From the NCBI GenBank assembly GCA_030824965.1, contig JAPJQV010000006.1, forward strand, positions 82,237-146,236: 64,000 bases of DNA. Reading direction: 5' to 3'. The notes under the pieces were generated by a model. That model did no database searches, was not told where the DNA came from, and saw only the letters and a program-made list of their open reading frames with translations. This stretch comes from Micavibrio sp. (GTDB lineage: Bacteria; Pseudomonadota; Alphaproteobacteria; Micavibrionales; Micavibrionaceae). Made by a program: the position numbers and the translations under genes. Of the stretch, positions 1 to 9,221 are shown piece after piece; position 1 is the stretch's first letter, and each line of letters starts with the position of its first letter.

Positions 1-564
1 TCCGGCCATCCTTATGCCGACGAAGTGCGGGATATGTTGTCATGGCTGAAACCTGAAACGGTCATACCGGTTCATGGTGAGCGGGTCATGCTGGAGGCGC
101 AGGCCGAGATTGCCCGCAGCCTTGGATCTGAAGTGATCATCCCAACCAATGGCGCGGTAATTAAATTGGCACCGGGCGCGCCGCAAGTCATCGATCACGT
201 GACGACGGGTCTTCTGGCCGTGGAGCCGAACCGTATCGTCCGGTCCGATCACAAAGGGATCAGCGAACGTCGCAAATTACAATTTAGTGGCGCGGTCCAT
301 ATTTCATTGGCGATGAATTCAAAATTCGATCTGTTTATGGAGCCGCAAATTACTCTGATCGGTCTAATTGATCACCAGACCGCGGAAAAGCAATTGATCG
401 ATGATGTTCGACAGGAAGTCGAAGACGCGATCTACGATCTAAAAAATGAGAATATATTCGATGTCGCCAAGCATGAAGAAGAAATCCGCATTTCCGTACG
501 CCGGATGATAAACCAGATTTTGGGAATTAAACCAAAGGTTTCGGTTCATATTTTAAAGGTTTAA
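1..564 (+). CDS. rnj: Ribonuclease J, C-terminal part (5' end outside window)
   Basis: The reading frame is open from the first base and gives the last 187 residues of ribonuclease J, the metallo-beta-lactamase/beta-CASP nuclease that does 5'-3' exonucleolytic and endonucleolytic mRNA decay and rRNA maturation. The visible part begins with SGHP, followed shortly by PVHGE, the conserved late beta-CASP motifs that contribute to the active site, and then the small alpha/beta C-terminal domain. The stop codon abuts the start of the next gene, so the two are probably cotranscribed. An internal ATG at 25 is not the start: the homology continues upstream of it to the window edge. The catalytic HxHxDH motif must lie outside the window. 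Confidence 0.92.
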   Translation, partial: SGHPYADEVRDMLSWLKPETVIPVHGERVMLEAQAEIARSLGSEVIIPTNGAVIKLAPGAPQVIDHVTTGLLAVEPNRIVRSDHKGISERRKLQFSGAVHISLAMNSKFDLFMEPQITLIGLIDHQTAEKQLIDDVRQEVEDAIYDLKNENIFDVAKHEEEIRISVRRMINQILGIKPKVSVHILKV

Positions 565-834
565 ATGACATTTGTTCAGGCTATAGTTACTTTTACAATT
601 ATATGGTGGACGTTTCTGTTTTGCGTGCTGCCTTGGGGAAACGCGCCGTCAGATGATCCGGTAGCCGGCGAAACCGGAAATGTTCCGGCAAAACCCCGTC
701 TGGCGCTAAAATTCCTAATCACTACAGGACTTTCCGTGATTATCTTTATGATCGTTTATGGACTTATAGAGGCGAATGTCATAGATTTTTATGCCATAGC
801 CCAAGACATGGAAAAACAGGACGGTTTAAGATGA
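565..834 (+). CDS. DUF1467 family small membrane protein
   Basis: An 89-residue protein with two predicted membrane helices (about residues 4-24 and 47-69) joined by a short loop holding a LPWG motif and a proline-rich segment. This pattern matches the DUF1467 family, which in alphaproteobacteria sits between rnj and proS. Its function is unknown. The ATG follows the rnj stop codon directly with no spacer, and the gene overlaps the next one by four bases (ATGA), so translation of the three genes is likely coupled. The family assignment rests on size, topology, motif and position. Confidence 0.8.
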   Translation: MTFVQAIVTFTIIWWTFLFCVLPWGNAPSDDPVAGETGNVPAKPRLALKFLITTGLSVIIFMIVYGLIEANVIDFYAIAQDMEKQDGLR

Positions 835-1349
835 GGAATATTTTATACATAATAGCTGCATGCGCGTTATTTTCAGTTCCAGCCCATGCGGCCGACCAGA
901 CGGACGGCATTAGCTCATCGATCGCGGTTGAGCGTATTATCTGCAGACCAGCCATGGTTCATACGCCATCGAGCGATGTCGCCTACAAGCCTGGCGTCGA
1001 TGTTAACGGGAATGAAGTTGCGTCTGCGGATGTAAATTCCAGTCCGCAAATCGTTTCTTCTACTTACACCGAAGTGCCGTTGAATATCGATCTAGCTAAA
1101 AAACTAAATCTATCACAGCCTGCAGAAATGGTGACCAATTTCGGCAATTTAAAAGTCTATAACGATGGACGCGTTATTTATAACGGTCAGGATATCAGCA
1201 GCAATGTAAATTCACTTTGTGGCAGAACGGGTGAAGCGCCGATTCCGACCAATGTTCCGGTCCCGCCGCGCAATGTAAACGTGATGTCGACACCGGAAGT
1301 GCCGATGCCGGGAAGCGCCGCGCCATCTGCAACAACCACCGCCCGCTAA
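831..1349 (+). CDS. Secreted protein of unknown function
   Basis: A 172-residue protein with a clear Sec signal peptide: charged start MRN, hydrophobic core to about residue 17, and a probable cleavage after AHA (residues 18-20). The mature part has two cysteines (in IICRP and SLCGR), which could form a disulfide in the periplasm, and a proline/alanine-rich tail from about residue 140. No family is recognised. It overlaps the DUF1467 gene by ATGA and precedes proS by 22 bases, so it probably belongs to the same transcript. Location is inferred; function is unknown. Confidence 0.75.
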   Translation: MRNILYIIAACALFSVPAHAADQTDGISSSIAVERIICRPAMVHTPSSDVAYKPGVDVNGNEVASADVNSSPQIVSSTYTEVPLNIDLAKKLNLSQPAEMVTNFGNLKVYNDGRVIYNGQDISSNVNSLCGRTGEAPIPTNVPVPPRNVNVMSTPEVPMPGSAAPSATTTAR

Positions 1350-1371
1350 AAATTTAATCAGGATTAGTACA

Positions 1372-2853
1372 ATGAATCAGCCCAATCAGGCTCAAAAGTC
1401 GCAGAAAAATTCTAAATCTGCGATCAACCCCACACGCGAAGAAAATTTTCCTGAATGGTATCAGGAAGTCGTCAAGGTCGCGGATTTGGCCGAGAATTCG
1501 CCGACACGCGGTTCGATGATCATTAAACCGAACGGGTATGCGCTCTGGGAAAACGTGCAACGTGCGCTTGATGACCTGATCAAAGCTGAAGGCGTTCAAA
1601 ATGCCTATTTTCCATTGCTCATTCCGCTGAGTTTTATCGCCAAAGAAGCCGAGCATATCGATGGTTTTGCCAAGGAATGCGCAGTTGTTACGCACCATCG
1701 GCTGGCTGTTGGCGAAGATGGAAAACTCGGGCCAGCTAAAGATTCTCAACTTGAAGAGCCTTATATTATCCGTCCGACATCGGAAACTATCATCGGAGAT
1801 GCCATGGCGCGTTGGACGCAAAGCTATCGCGATCTTCCGTTGCTGTTGAACCAATGGGCCAATGTCATGCGGTGGGAAATGCGTACAAGACTTTTCCTGC
1901 GTACCTCCGAATTTTTATGGCAGGAGGGCCATAACGCATTTGAGACGGCAGAAGAGTCCAATGCAGATGCCCGCAAGATGCTGGAAGTCTATAACGACCT
2001 TTACGAGAACTGGTTTGCTATTCCGGGTTTTAAGGGTGAGAAAACCGCCGATGAAAGATTCCCTGGCGCTGTAAATACTTACACAATCGAAGCAATGATG
2101 CAGGATGGCAAGGCGCTTCAAGCTTGTACGTCGCATGATCTGGGCCAGACATTCTCCAAATCCTGCAATATTAAATTCCAGGGCCGCGATGGAAAAGAGC
2201 AACTTGCCTGGACAACATCTTGGGGATTGTCAACGCGCTCTATAGGCGGATTGATCATGACGCATGGTGATGATGATGGCCTGATCATGCCGCCGAAATT
2301 GGCACCAACGCAAGTTATGATCCTGCCGATTATCAAGGATGAAAGCGGAGCCGGACCTGTGCTGGAATATGCGCAAAGTTTGGCGAAACGCCTGAAGGAA
2401 ATCGGCATCCGTGCAAAAGTTGATACGTCGGAAGCCAGAGCGCCGGATAAAATGTGGGATGCGATTAAAAAAGGCGTTCCTGTTCGTGTCGAGATCGGTG
2501 CGAGAGAAGTCGAGCAGAACTCTCTTACATTCGTTCGCCGTGATATCGGCCGCGATTCAAAAGAATCTTGTTCGCCGGATGAATTCGTCGCGCGTGTCGG
2601 TGATGTTTTGAACCAAAGCCATAATTATCTTTACAAACGCGCTTATGATTTCAGTCGCTCGAAAGTCAAGGAAACGAAAACAGTCGCCGAGATTCAGGAA
2701 ATGTTCAAATCAGATATTGGCTTTGCCAAGGCCCCGGTTTCTATCCTGACGGATGAAAAATATGAAGCGGTACGTAAGGAATACTCTTTGTCTTCTCGCT
2801 GTTTGCCATTTGAAGACGAAGGTCAAACTGTTTTGATTGGTAAGTCTTACTGA
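1372..2853 (+). CDS. proS: Prolyl-tRNA synthetase, eukaryote/archaeal type (ProS type 3)
   Basis: A 493-residue class II synthetase charging tRNA-Pro. The N-terminus (NFPEWYQEVV, RGSMIIKPNGYALWENVQ, AYFPLLIPLS), motif 2 (WQEGHNAF) and motif 3 region, plus a C-terminus ending in Tyr, match the type-3 ProS of archaea, eukaryotes and some bacteria, not the 440-residue type-2 enzyme usual in alphaproteobacteria. No YbaK-like editing insertion is present. Type-3 enzymes normally carry a four-cysteine zinc site in the C-terminal domain; here only one cysteine remains there (SSRCLPF), so zinc binding is probably lost. The stop overlaps lolC by one base (TGATG). The gene sits in the normal alphaproteobacterial proS locus. 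Confidence 0.93.
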   Translation: MNQPNQAQKSQKNSKSAINPTREENFPEWYQEVVKVADLAENSPTRGSMIIKPNGYALWENVQRALDDLIKAEGVQNAYFPLLIPLSFIAKEAEHIDGFAKECAVVTHHRLAVGEDGKLGPAKDSQLEEPYIIRPTSETIIGDAMARWTQSYRDLPLLLNQWANVMRWEMRTRLFLRTSEFLWQEGHNAFETAEESNADARKMLEVYNDLYENWFAIPGFKGEKTADERFPGAVNTYTIEAMMQDGKALQACTSHDLGQTFSKSCNIKFQGRDGKEQLAWTTSWGLSTRSIGGLIMTHGDDDGLIMPPKLAPTQVMILPIIKDESGAGPVLEYAQSLAKRLKEIGIRAKVDTSEARAPDKMWDAIKKGVPVRVEIGAREVEQNSLTFVRRDIGRDSKESCSPDEFVARVGDVLNQSHNYLYKRAYDFSRSKVKETKTVAEIQEMFKSDIGFAKAPVSILTDEKYEAVRKEYSLSSRCLPFEDEGQTVLIGKSY

Positions 2854-4097
2854 TGTTTTCTCCTTTCGAAAGAATGATGGCTTTCCGGTATTTGCGTGCG
2901 CGAAAAGCCGAGGGTTTTGTTTCCGTCATTGCCGGATTTTCGTTTATGGGCATCATGCTCGGCGTTGCGACTCTGATCATCGTCATGTCGGTCATGAACG
3001 GATTTCGTGCCGAACTGATCGGGCGTATTCTTGGCCTCAATGGCCACATGAGCGTTTATCAGCCAGGTGGCTCTCTGATGGACTACGAACCAATTGAACA
3101 GGACATCAAGCAAGTTAATGGCGTCGTGTCCGTTTCGCCCGTTGTGGAAAGCCAGGTGCTGATTACAGCTAACGGTCAGGCGACTGGCGCTATCGCACGA
3201 GGTTTTACGCAAGAGTACATGAAGACAAAACCTGTACTCGCAAATTCCTTTGAAAAAGGAAATATCCGTGACTTTCAGGGCAATGCGATTGCTGTTGGAG
3301 TTAAAATGGCGGAGCGTCTGAATTTGAGCGTAGGTTCTCAAATCACTTTAATGGCACCAAAAGGTCGTAGCGGTCCTTTTGGGTCTATTCCAAGGAGCTT
3401 GTCTTATACGGTTGTCGCTGTTTTTGATGTAGGTATGCATGAATATAATAGCGGTTATGTTTTCATGCCGCTCGATACCGCACAAATATTTTTCCAATTG
3501 CCAAACGATACGGTTTCCATGCTCGAAGTCATGGGTAAGGGGCCGGAAGAGGTAGACGCTCTTAAGAAAAAAGTTCAGTTAATAGTTAAAGATCGTGCCG
3601 AGGTTTACGACTGGCGGGATTCGAACGCCAGCTTTATGAATGCGGTTCAGGTTGAGCGTAATGTCATGTTCCTTATCCTGACGCTTATTATTGTTGTTGC
3701 CGCATTTAATATTATCTCGTCTATGATTATGCTGGTTAAGGACAAAGGACGGGATATTGCCATCATGCGCACAATGGGCGCAGACCGCTCCAGCATGATG
3801 AAAATATTCATGCTGACAGGAGCTAGCGTCGGCGTTACAGGCACGGCAGCAGGTGCGCTTTTAGGCACATTGTTCGCAGTTAATATTGAATCCATCCGCC
3901 AATGGATACAAGGCCTAACTCATACCGAACTTTTTTCATCGGAAATTTATTTTCTGTCTAAGTTGCCTGCGGAAGTGAAATGGGATGAAGTAACCGTGAT
4001 TGTGGGCATGGCGGTTATTATTTCAATTGCGGCGACTTTATACCCGGCATGGAGAGCGGCAAAACTGGACCCGGTAGAGGCGCTTCGCTATGAGTAA
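2853..4097 (+). CDS. lolC: Lipoprotein-releasing ABC transporter permease (LolC/E family)
   Basis: A 414-residue inner-membrane permease that, with LolD, extracts outer-membrane lipoproteins from the inner membrane and passes them to LolA. It has the family layout: one helix near residues 24-48 (IMLGVATLIIVMSVMNGF), a large periplasmic domain (about 50-265), then three helices with the FtsX-like segment around residue 275 and a C-terminal PAWRAAKLDPVEALRYE typical of LolC/E coupling regions. A single permease gene is present, so the complex may be a homodimer, as proposed for LolF-type systems; that is inference. It starts inside the proS stop and its end overlaps lolD by eight bases. Confidence 0.93.
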   Translation: MFSPFERMMAFRYLRARKAEGFVSVIAGFSFMGIMLGVATLIIVMSVMNGFRAELIGRILGLNGHMSVYQPGGSLMDYEPIEQDIKQVNGVVSVSPVVESQVLITANGQATGAIARGFTQEYMKTKPVLANSFEKGNIRDFQGNAIAVGVKMAERLNLSVGSQITLMAPKGRSGPFGSIPRSLSYTVVAVFDVGMHEYNSGYVFMPLDTAQIFFQLPNDTVSMLEVMGKGPEEVDALKKKVQLIVKDRAEVYDWRDSNASFMNAVQVERNVMFLILTLIIVVAAFNIISSMIMLVKDKGRDIAIMRTMGADRSSMMKIFMLTGASVGVTGTAAGALLGTLFAVNIESIRQWIQGLTHTELFSSEIYFLSKLPAEVKWDEVTVIVGMAVIISIAATLYPAWRAAKLDPVEALRYE

Positions 4098-4770
4098 AAT
4101 TCTTCTTGAAACACAAAATCTTGGCAAGACCTATCATCAAGGCGATGAAGATTTGCAAATTTTGCATGATATCAACTTGCAGATTAATAGCGGCGAGATC
4201 GTCGCGCTTGTCGGATCATCGGGTGCGGGTAAATCCACACTTTTGCAAATGATCGGTCTTCTCGATAAACCAACGACAGGAAAAATATCCGTCACCGGGC
4301 ATGACGTTTCCGATCTGAATGATGCCAAGCGTACGCGTTTGCGCCGCCATTATCTAGGTTTCGTGTACCAGTTTCATTATCTTCAGCCGGAATTTTCTGC
4401 GCTTGAAAATGTGGTTATCCCGCAAATGATCCGCGAAGTGCCAAAAACCGAGGCCGAAATCAAAGGCCGCCAAATGCTTGATGAAATGGGATTGTCTCAT
4501 CGCTACGATCACCGCCCGGCAAGATTATCCGGTGGGGAGCAGCAGCGTGTCGCGATTGCACGCGCTTTAGCTAATGATCCTAAAATTCTGATGGCAGATG
4601 AACCAACTGGAAATCTCGATCCAAAGACTTCTGATGAAGTTTTTGAAATGCTAATTAAGCGTACGCGTGAAAAAGGCATAGGCGCTATAATTGCGACCCA
4701 TAATATGGATCTTGCGAAACGAATGGACAGGATTCTGGAGATCAAAGGCGGGCAATTGAAAAGCCTGTAA
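4090..4770 (+). CDS. lolD: Lipoprotein-releasing ABC transporter ATP-binding protein
   Basis: A 226-residue ABC ATPase. Visible motifs: Walker A GSSGAGKST (42-50), Q-loop in VYQFHYLQPEF (92-102), signature LSGGEQQ (146-152), Walker B ILMADEP (166-172) and a switch histidine in ATHNMD. The Q-loop region matches LolD, and the gene overlaps its permease lolC by eight bases, which fixes the assignment among the many ABC ATPases. It powers release of lipoproteins from the inner membrane. Length is normal for the family. Confidence 0.94.
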   Translation: MSKILLETQNLGKTYHQGDEDLQILHDINLQINSGEIVALVGSSGAGKSTLLQMIGLLDKPTTGKISVTGHDVSDLNDAKRTRLRRHYLGFVYQFHYLQPEFSALENVVIPQMIREVPKTEAEIKGRQMLDEMGLSHRYDHRPARLSGGEQQRVAIARALANDPKILMADEPTGNLDPKTSDEVFEMLIKRTREKGIGAIIATHNMDLAKRMDRILEIKGGQLKSL

Positions 4771-4821
4771 AAGGTTTTTCTTTCCTTGCTCTTTCTGCTC
4801 TCAATTCTCTAAACTAGCCCA

Positions 4822-7800
4822 ATGCCCGCCGAATTTATTCATCTTCACGTTCACTCCGCCTATTCGCTGGCGGAAGGTGCTTTGCAAGTCAAAGACCTGA
4901 TCAAGAAGACGTATAAATTAAAAATGCCCGCGGTGGCGATCACCGATACATCGAACCTTTTCGGTGCAATGGAATTTTCGCTCGAAGCGGCGAAGGCAGG
5001 CATTCAGCCGATCCTCGGCTGTCAGGTCAATATCGGCACAGAAGATTGCCAGCTTGTTTTATTGGTGCAATCCGAAGCAGGATATAAAAATCTTTCGGCA
5101 CTTGTGTCCAAAGCCTATATCGAAGGCGACGGTAGTAAAAAGCCTATCATCGCGTGGGATGATCTGGCAAAGAAAGCGGAGGGCCTGATTTGTCTGTCCG
5201 GCGGTTTGAAAGGTCCGATTGGCCATGCGCTGCTCGGTCGACGCGCAGAGGAGGCGGAAAATTTTGCAAACAAGCTGAAATCTATTTTTGGCGACCGTTT
5301 TTATATGGAGCTTCAACGCCACGGCCAGCGTGACGAAGATGCGATTGAAAATGACGCGATAGAATTGGCGTACAAGTTAGATATTCCATTAGTCGCGACC
5401 AATGATTGTTATTTCCCGGATGAAAGTTTCTACGATGCGCATGACGCGCTGCTGTGTATCGCCGAAGGCAGATACGTCACCGAGGACAATCGTCGCCGCG
5501 TAACGAAAGAGCATTACTTCAAATCTGCAGAAGAAATGATCGATCTGTTCGAGGATTTGCCGGAGGCGATTGCCAATACAATTGTTATCGCGCAACGTTG
5601 TCATTTCTTCCTGAAATCCGTCAAACCGATCCTCCCGCCGTTTGAAAGCGATAGCGGAAGATCCGAACTGGAGGAGATTAGATTTCAGACTGAAGCCGGC
5701 TTGAAATATCGCCTTGAGAATTTTGTCTTTACGCCAGAGATGAGCGAAGCGGAAAAAACCGAAATCGCCAAGCCGTATCAGGAGCGTCTGGAATTTGAGA
5801 TCAATACCATTATCAATATGGGCTTTATTGGTTACTTCCTTATCGTTTCCGATTTTATCAAATGGGCAAAGAATAATAATATTCCTGTCGGGCCGGGCAG
5901 GGGATCCGGTGCGGGTTCAGTTGTTGCCTGGGCGTTATCGATTACCGATTTGGACCCATTAAAATACGGACTTCTGTTCGAGCGTTTCCTGAACCCGGAG
6001 CGTGTTTCCATGCCGGATTTCGACGTCGATTTCTGTCAGGACAGAAGGGATGAAGTTATCGCCTATGTGCAACAACGTTACGGCTATGACCGCGTCGCGC
6101 AGATTATTACTTTCGGCCAGTTAAAAGCGCGCGCTGTTGTTCGTGATGTCGGGCGGGTTTTGCAAATGCCGTATGGGCAAGTTGATCGCATTTCTAAGAT
6201 GATCCCAAATAATCCGGCCAATCCGGTGACGCTGGCACAGGCACTGGATGCTGATGAAGATTTCCGTGCCATGCGCGACGACGACACGGTTGATCGGCTT
6301 CTGACTATCGCCCTGCAATTAGAAGGTCTTTACCGCCACGCATCGACACATGCGGCTGGTATCGTGATCGGTGACAGACCGCTTCAGGAATTATCGCCGC
6401 TTTACCGCGACCCGAATTCATCTATTCCGGCCACGCAATTCAATATGAAATATGTTGAATCGACAGGCCTTGTTAAATTCGATTTTCTTGGTTTGAAAAC
6501 ACTGACTGTAATTCAAAAAGCGGTTGAGATGATCAAGGATAAAGGCGTCGATGTCGAGATACTGCAAATACCGATTGACGATGCGGCTTCTTACGAAATG
6601 ATTGCGCGGGCAGAAAGCACAGGTGTGTTCCAGCTAGAAAGTTCAGGCATGCGCGATACGCTACGCAAAATGCATCCGGACAGGTTGGAAGATATTATCG
6701 CACTTGTTTCGCTATACCGTCCGGGTCCGATGGACAATATTCCACAATATTGTGCGGTTAAAGACGGCAAGGCGGAGCCCGATTACCTTCATCCGAAACT
6801 TCAGCCGATGCTGGAAGAGACCTATGGCATTATGGTCTATCAGGAACAGGTGATGCAGGCGGCCCAGCTTCTGGCCGGTTATACGCTGGGCGGCGCGGAT
6901 CTTCTTCGACGCGCCATGGGTAAAAAAATTAAGGCTGAGATGGATGCGCAAAAAGCGTTGTTCGTTGAAGGCGCGGGCAAACATTCGGATGTCAAACCGG
7001 AACGCGCCGAGATTATTTTCGAACAGATTGAAAAATTCGCAGGCTACGGTTTCAACAAATCGCATGCGGCTGCCTACGCACTCATCGCTTATCAAACGGC
7101 GTGGCTAAAAGCTAATCATCCGCTTGAATTCTTTGCGGCGTCGATGACGCTCGATATGGGCAATACGGACAAGCTGGCGATTTTCCGTCAGGCAATGGAT
7201 CGTATGGAGCTGAAGCTTCTATTGCCCGATATCAACAAATCTTTTGTGACATTTGCAGTTGAGGGCGATGCGGTGCGCTATGCTCTGGCAGCGATTAAAG
7301 GCGTTGGCGAAAACGCGATTGCCAATATTATTGCCGAGCGCGAAAAGAATGGGCCTTTTAAATCGCTGGAAGATTTTCTTAAAAGGATCGATCCTAAAAG
7401 TATCAATAAGAAACAGTTTCAAAATCTGGCTGCTGCGGGAGCCTTTGAATCGATGCACCCGAACCGCGCTCAACTTTTTGAAGGTGCGGAAAAACTTATC
7501 CAGTATGCACATGCTCTTGCCGAAGAACGTAATTCGGCGCAATCGAGCATGTTCGCCATGGAAGACCGCGCGGCAAAAGATCTGGCCGACAAACATTTGC
7601 CGGATATTTCGGAATGGGCACCACTTGAAAAATTATCCTATGAATTCGATGCAATAGGTTTCTTTCTTTCCGGGCATCCGCTCGACAGCAAAGCGCGACA
7701 ACTGGAACGTCTCGGCATGATTTCCTATGCTGAGATTGAGGGGCATCTTCAAGGCAAGCCGATTGCGCGAATGCAAATGGCTGGCGTGCTTATCAAAAAG

Positions 7801-8256
7801 ATTGAAAAGATTTCTGCAAAGAGTGGCAATAAATTCGCTTTCCTTACCATGTCCGACAGTACAGGGGTTTATGAAGTCGCGCTGTTCTCGGAAACGCTGG
7901 CCAGAACACGTCAGTTCCTAGAGGAAGGAAAAGGGCTGCTTCTGACTGTCGATGCGGAAATCCGCGAAGACGCCCTTCGCTTGACCGTTCAGGATGTCAG
8001 GCCCTTGGAAGAGTCTCTGGCTGACAAGGTAAGGGAGGTCGAGATTACCATTGATAGGCCGGAAGCCCTTGACATCCTGAAAACCCGTCTCGATGGCGAA
8101 AAAAAGGGCGGGGCCAAGATCCTGATTACGCTGACGGCCCAAAATAAAGATGTCCAAATCCGCCTGCCGGGCTTTTATTCGATCAGTCCGGACACAAAAA
8201 ATATACTTTTCCAGACTAAGGGAATTAAAAAAATCCAAGAGTTATGGTTTTCATAA
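4822..8256 (+). CDS. dnaE: DNA polymerase III subunit alpha
   Basis: The 1144-residue replicative polymerase, close to the usual 1150. An N-terminal PHP domain (HLHVHSAYSLAEGAL) opens the protein. The palm carries MPDFDVDF with Asp401 and Asp403 as the catalytic carboxylates, and GPGRGSGAGS lies upstream of it. The helix-hairpin-helix region (about 830-900) and OB-fold (about 985-1070) follow. The frame is intact, with no intein. The start ATG follows a 51-base gap after lolD. DnaE of this type is the essential chromosomal replicase; exonuclease (DnaQ) and clamp genes are not in this window. Confidence 0.97.
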   Translation: MPAEFIHLHVHSAYSLAEGALQVKDLIKKTYKLKMPAVAITDTSNLFGAMEFSLEAAKAGIQPILGCQVNIGTEDCQLVLLVQSEAGYKNLSALVSKAYIEGDGSKKPIIAWDDLAKKAEGLICLSGGLKGPIGHALLGRRAEEAENFANKLKSIFGDRFYMELQRHGQRDEDAIENDAIELAYKLDIPLVATNDCYFPDESFYDAHDALLCIAEGRYVTEDNRRRVTKEHYFKSAEEMIDLFEDLPEAIANTIVIAQRCHFFLKSVKPILPPFESDSGRSELEEIRFQTEAGLKYRLENFVFTPEMSEAEKTEIAKPYQERLEFEINTIINMGFIGYFLIVSDFIKWAKNNNIPVGPGRGSGAGSVVAWALSITDLDPLKYGLLFERFLNPERVSMPDFDVDFCQDRRDEVIAYVQQRYGYDRVAQIITFGQLKARAVVRDVGRVLQMPYGQVDRISKMIPNNPANPVTLAQALDADEDFRAMRDDDTVDRLLTIALQLEGLYRHASTHAAGIVIGDRPLQELSPLYRDPNSSIPATQFNMKYVESTGLVKFDFLGLKTLTVIQKAVEMIKDKGVDVEILQIPIDDAASYEMIARAESTGVFQLESSGMRDTLRKMHPDRLEDIIALVSLYRPGPMDNIPQYCAVKDGKAEPDYLHPKLQPMLEETYGIMVYQEQVMQAAQLLAGYTLGGADLLRRAMGKKIKAEMDAQKALFVEGAGKHSDVKPERAEIIFEQIEKFAGYGFNKSHAAAYALIAYQTAWLKANHPLEFFAASMTLDMGNTDKLAIFRQAMDRMELKLLLPDINKSFVTFAVEGDAVRYALAAIKGVGENAIANIIAEREKNGPFKSLEDFLKRIDPKSINKKQFQNLAAAGAFESMHPNRAQLFEGAEKLIQYAHALAEERNSAQSSMFAMEDRAAKDLADKHLPDISEWAPLEKLSYEFDAIGFFLSGHPLDSKARQLERLGMISYAEIEGHLQGKPIARMQMAGVLIKKIEKISAKSGNKFAFLTMSDSTGVYEVALFSETLARTRQFLEEGKGLLLTVDAEIREDALRLTVQDVRPLEESLADKVREVEITIDRPEALDILKTRLDGEKKGGAKILITLTAQNKDVQIRLPGFYSISPDTKNILFQTKGIKKIQELWFS

Positions 8257-8274
8257 TCTAAAAAATTAACTTTC

Positions 8275-8303
8275 TTGCATATATAGCCGAAAATCTGTAT
8301 AAC
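8275..8303 (+). promoter_or_regulatory. Candidate sigma-70 promoter for rpsB-tsf
   Basis: TTGCAT (8275-8280) and TATAAC (8298-8303) are separated by 17 bases. The -10 hexamer matches five of six consensus positions and the -35 four of six. Transcription would start near 8310, giving a leader of about 108 bases before rpsB. It lies directly after dnaE ends, where a new transcription unit is expected. Confidence 0.6.
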
Positions 8304-8328
8304 CCACCCAAATTCACATACAGGACAA

Positions 8329-8401
8329 GGTTCCGGATTCGAGAGTTTCCAGTGCCTGACCGGTCTCCAGAAATGGGGATTCCTGTAGAGGCTCAACCGG
8401 A
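8329..8401 (+). promoter_or_regulatory. Structured 5' leader of rpsB
   Basis: Complementary segments in the rpsB leader suggest a closed multi-part fold: TCCGG (8333-8337) with CCGGA (8397-8401), GCCT (8354-8357) with AGGC (8389-8392), and an inner TCTCCA-GAAA-TGGGGA hairpin. The outer stem ends just before the AAAGGAA ribosome binding site. Autoregulatory leaders binding S2 are known for rpsB in other bacteria; whether this one acts that way is inference. Confidence 0.4.
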
Positions 8402-8417
8402 CGAAAGGAATATTTAT

Positions 8418-9212
8418 ATGTCTATGCCAGAATTCTCTATGCGCCAACTTCTAGAAGCAGGCGTTCACTTTGGTCACCACACACGTCGTTGGAACCCTAA
8501 AATGCGCCCGTTTATTTTCGGCGTACGTAATGGCGTTCACATTCTTGACCTTCAACAAACTGTTCCAATGCTTGAGCAAGCTTTGCAAGCCGTACGTGAA
8601 GTTGCAGCCAATCGTGGCCGCATCCTATTCGTAGGTACAAAACGTCAGGCTCAGGACAAGGTAAAAGAATCCGCGAAACGCTGCGGTCAATACTACGTAA
8701 ACCACCGCTGGTTGGGCGGTATGCTGACGAACTGGAAAACGATTTCCGGCTCCATCGCTCGTTTGAAAGAACTCGACACTATCCTTTCAATGGAAAAGCC
8801 GGGCTATAAGAAAAAAGAAATCCTGATGATGATGCGTGAGCGTGAAAAGCTTGAGAACGCAATTGGCGGGATTAAGGACATGGGCGGTCAACCTGACGCG
8901 CTTTTCGTTATCGATACAAACAAAGAAGATCTCGCTATTCTGGAAGCTAAGAAACTTGGTATCCCGGTAATCGCTATTCTTGACTCCAACTCAGATCCTG
9001 CAAACGTAGATTTCCCTATTCCGGGTAATGATGACGCTTTACGCGCCATCGAAATTTACTGTGATCTCGTATCGTCCGCTATTCTGGACGGTATCAGCGC
9101 GGAAATGACACGCTCCGGTAAAGACGCCGGCGCAGCGGTCGATGTTAAAGTCGAATTGCCTGAAGCGGCTAATGAATCAGACGCTGACGTAAAAGCGGCA
9201 GCAAACGCTTAA
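8418..9212 (+). CDS. rpsB: 30S ribosomal protein S2
   Basis: A 264-residue S2. The chosen start, ATG at 8418, follows AAAGGAA by eight bases and yields MSMPEFSMRQLLEAGVHFGH, the canonical N-terminus; an in-frame upstream ATG at 8352 would add 22 non-homologous residues inside the structured leader. The family motifs WNPKM, FVGTKRQAQ, NHRWLGGMLTNW and PDALFVIDTNKE are all present, and the acidic, alanine-rich tail is typical of alphaproteobacteria. S2 sits on the small subunit and is needed for S1 binding. Downstream lies tsf, the usual partner. Confidence 0.97.
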   Translation: MSMPEFSMRQLLEAGVHFGHHTRRWNPKMRPFIFGVRNGVHILDLQQTVPMLEQALQAVREVAANRGRILFVGTKRQAQDKVKESAKRCGQYYVNHRWLGGMLTNWKTISGSIARLKELDTILSMEKPGYKKKEILMMMREREKLENAIGGIKDMGGQPDALFVIDTNKEDLAILEAKKLGIPVIAILDSNSDPANVDFPIPGNDDALRAIEIYCDLVSSAILDGISAEMTRSGKDAGAAVDVKVELPEAANESDADVKAAANA

Positions 9213-9221
9213 GTCTTTATG

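Noticed and set aside
8352..8417. Upstream in-frame start for rpsB
   Set aside because: Adds 22 residues without homology and overlaps the structured leader; ATG 8418 has a good ribosome site.
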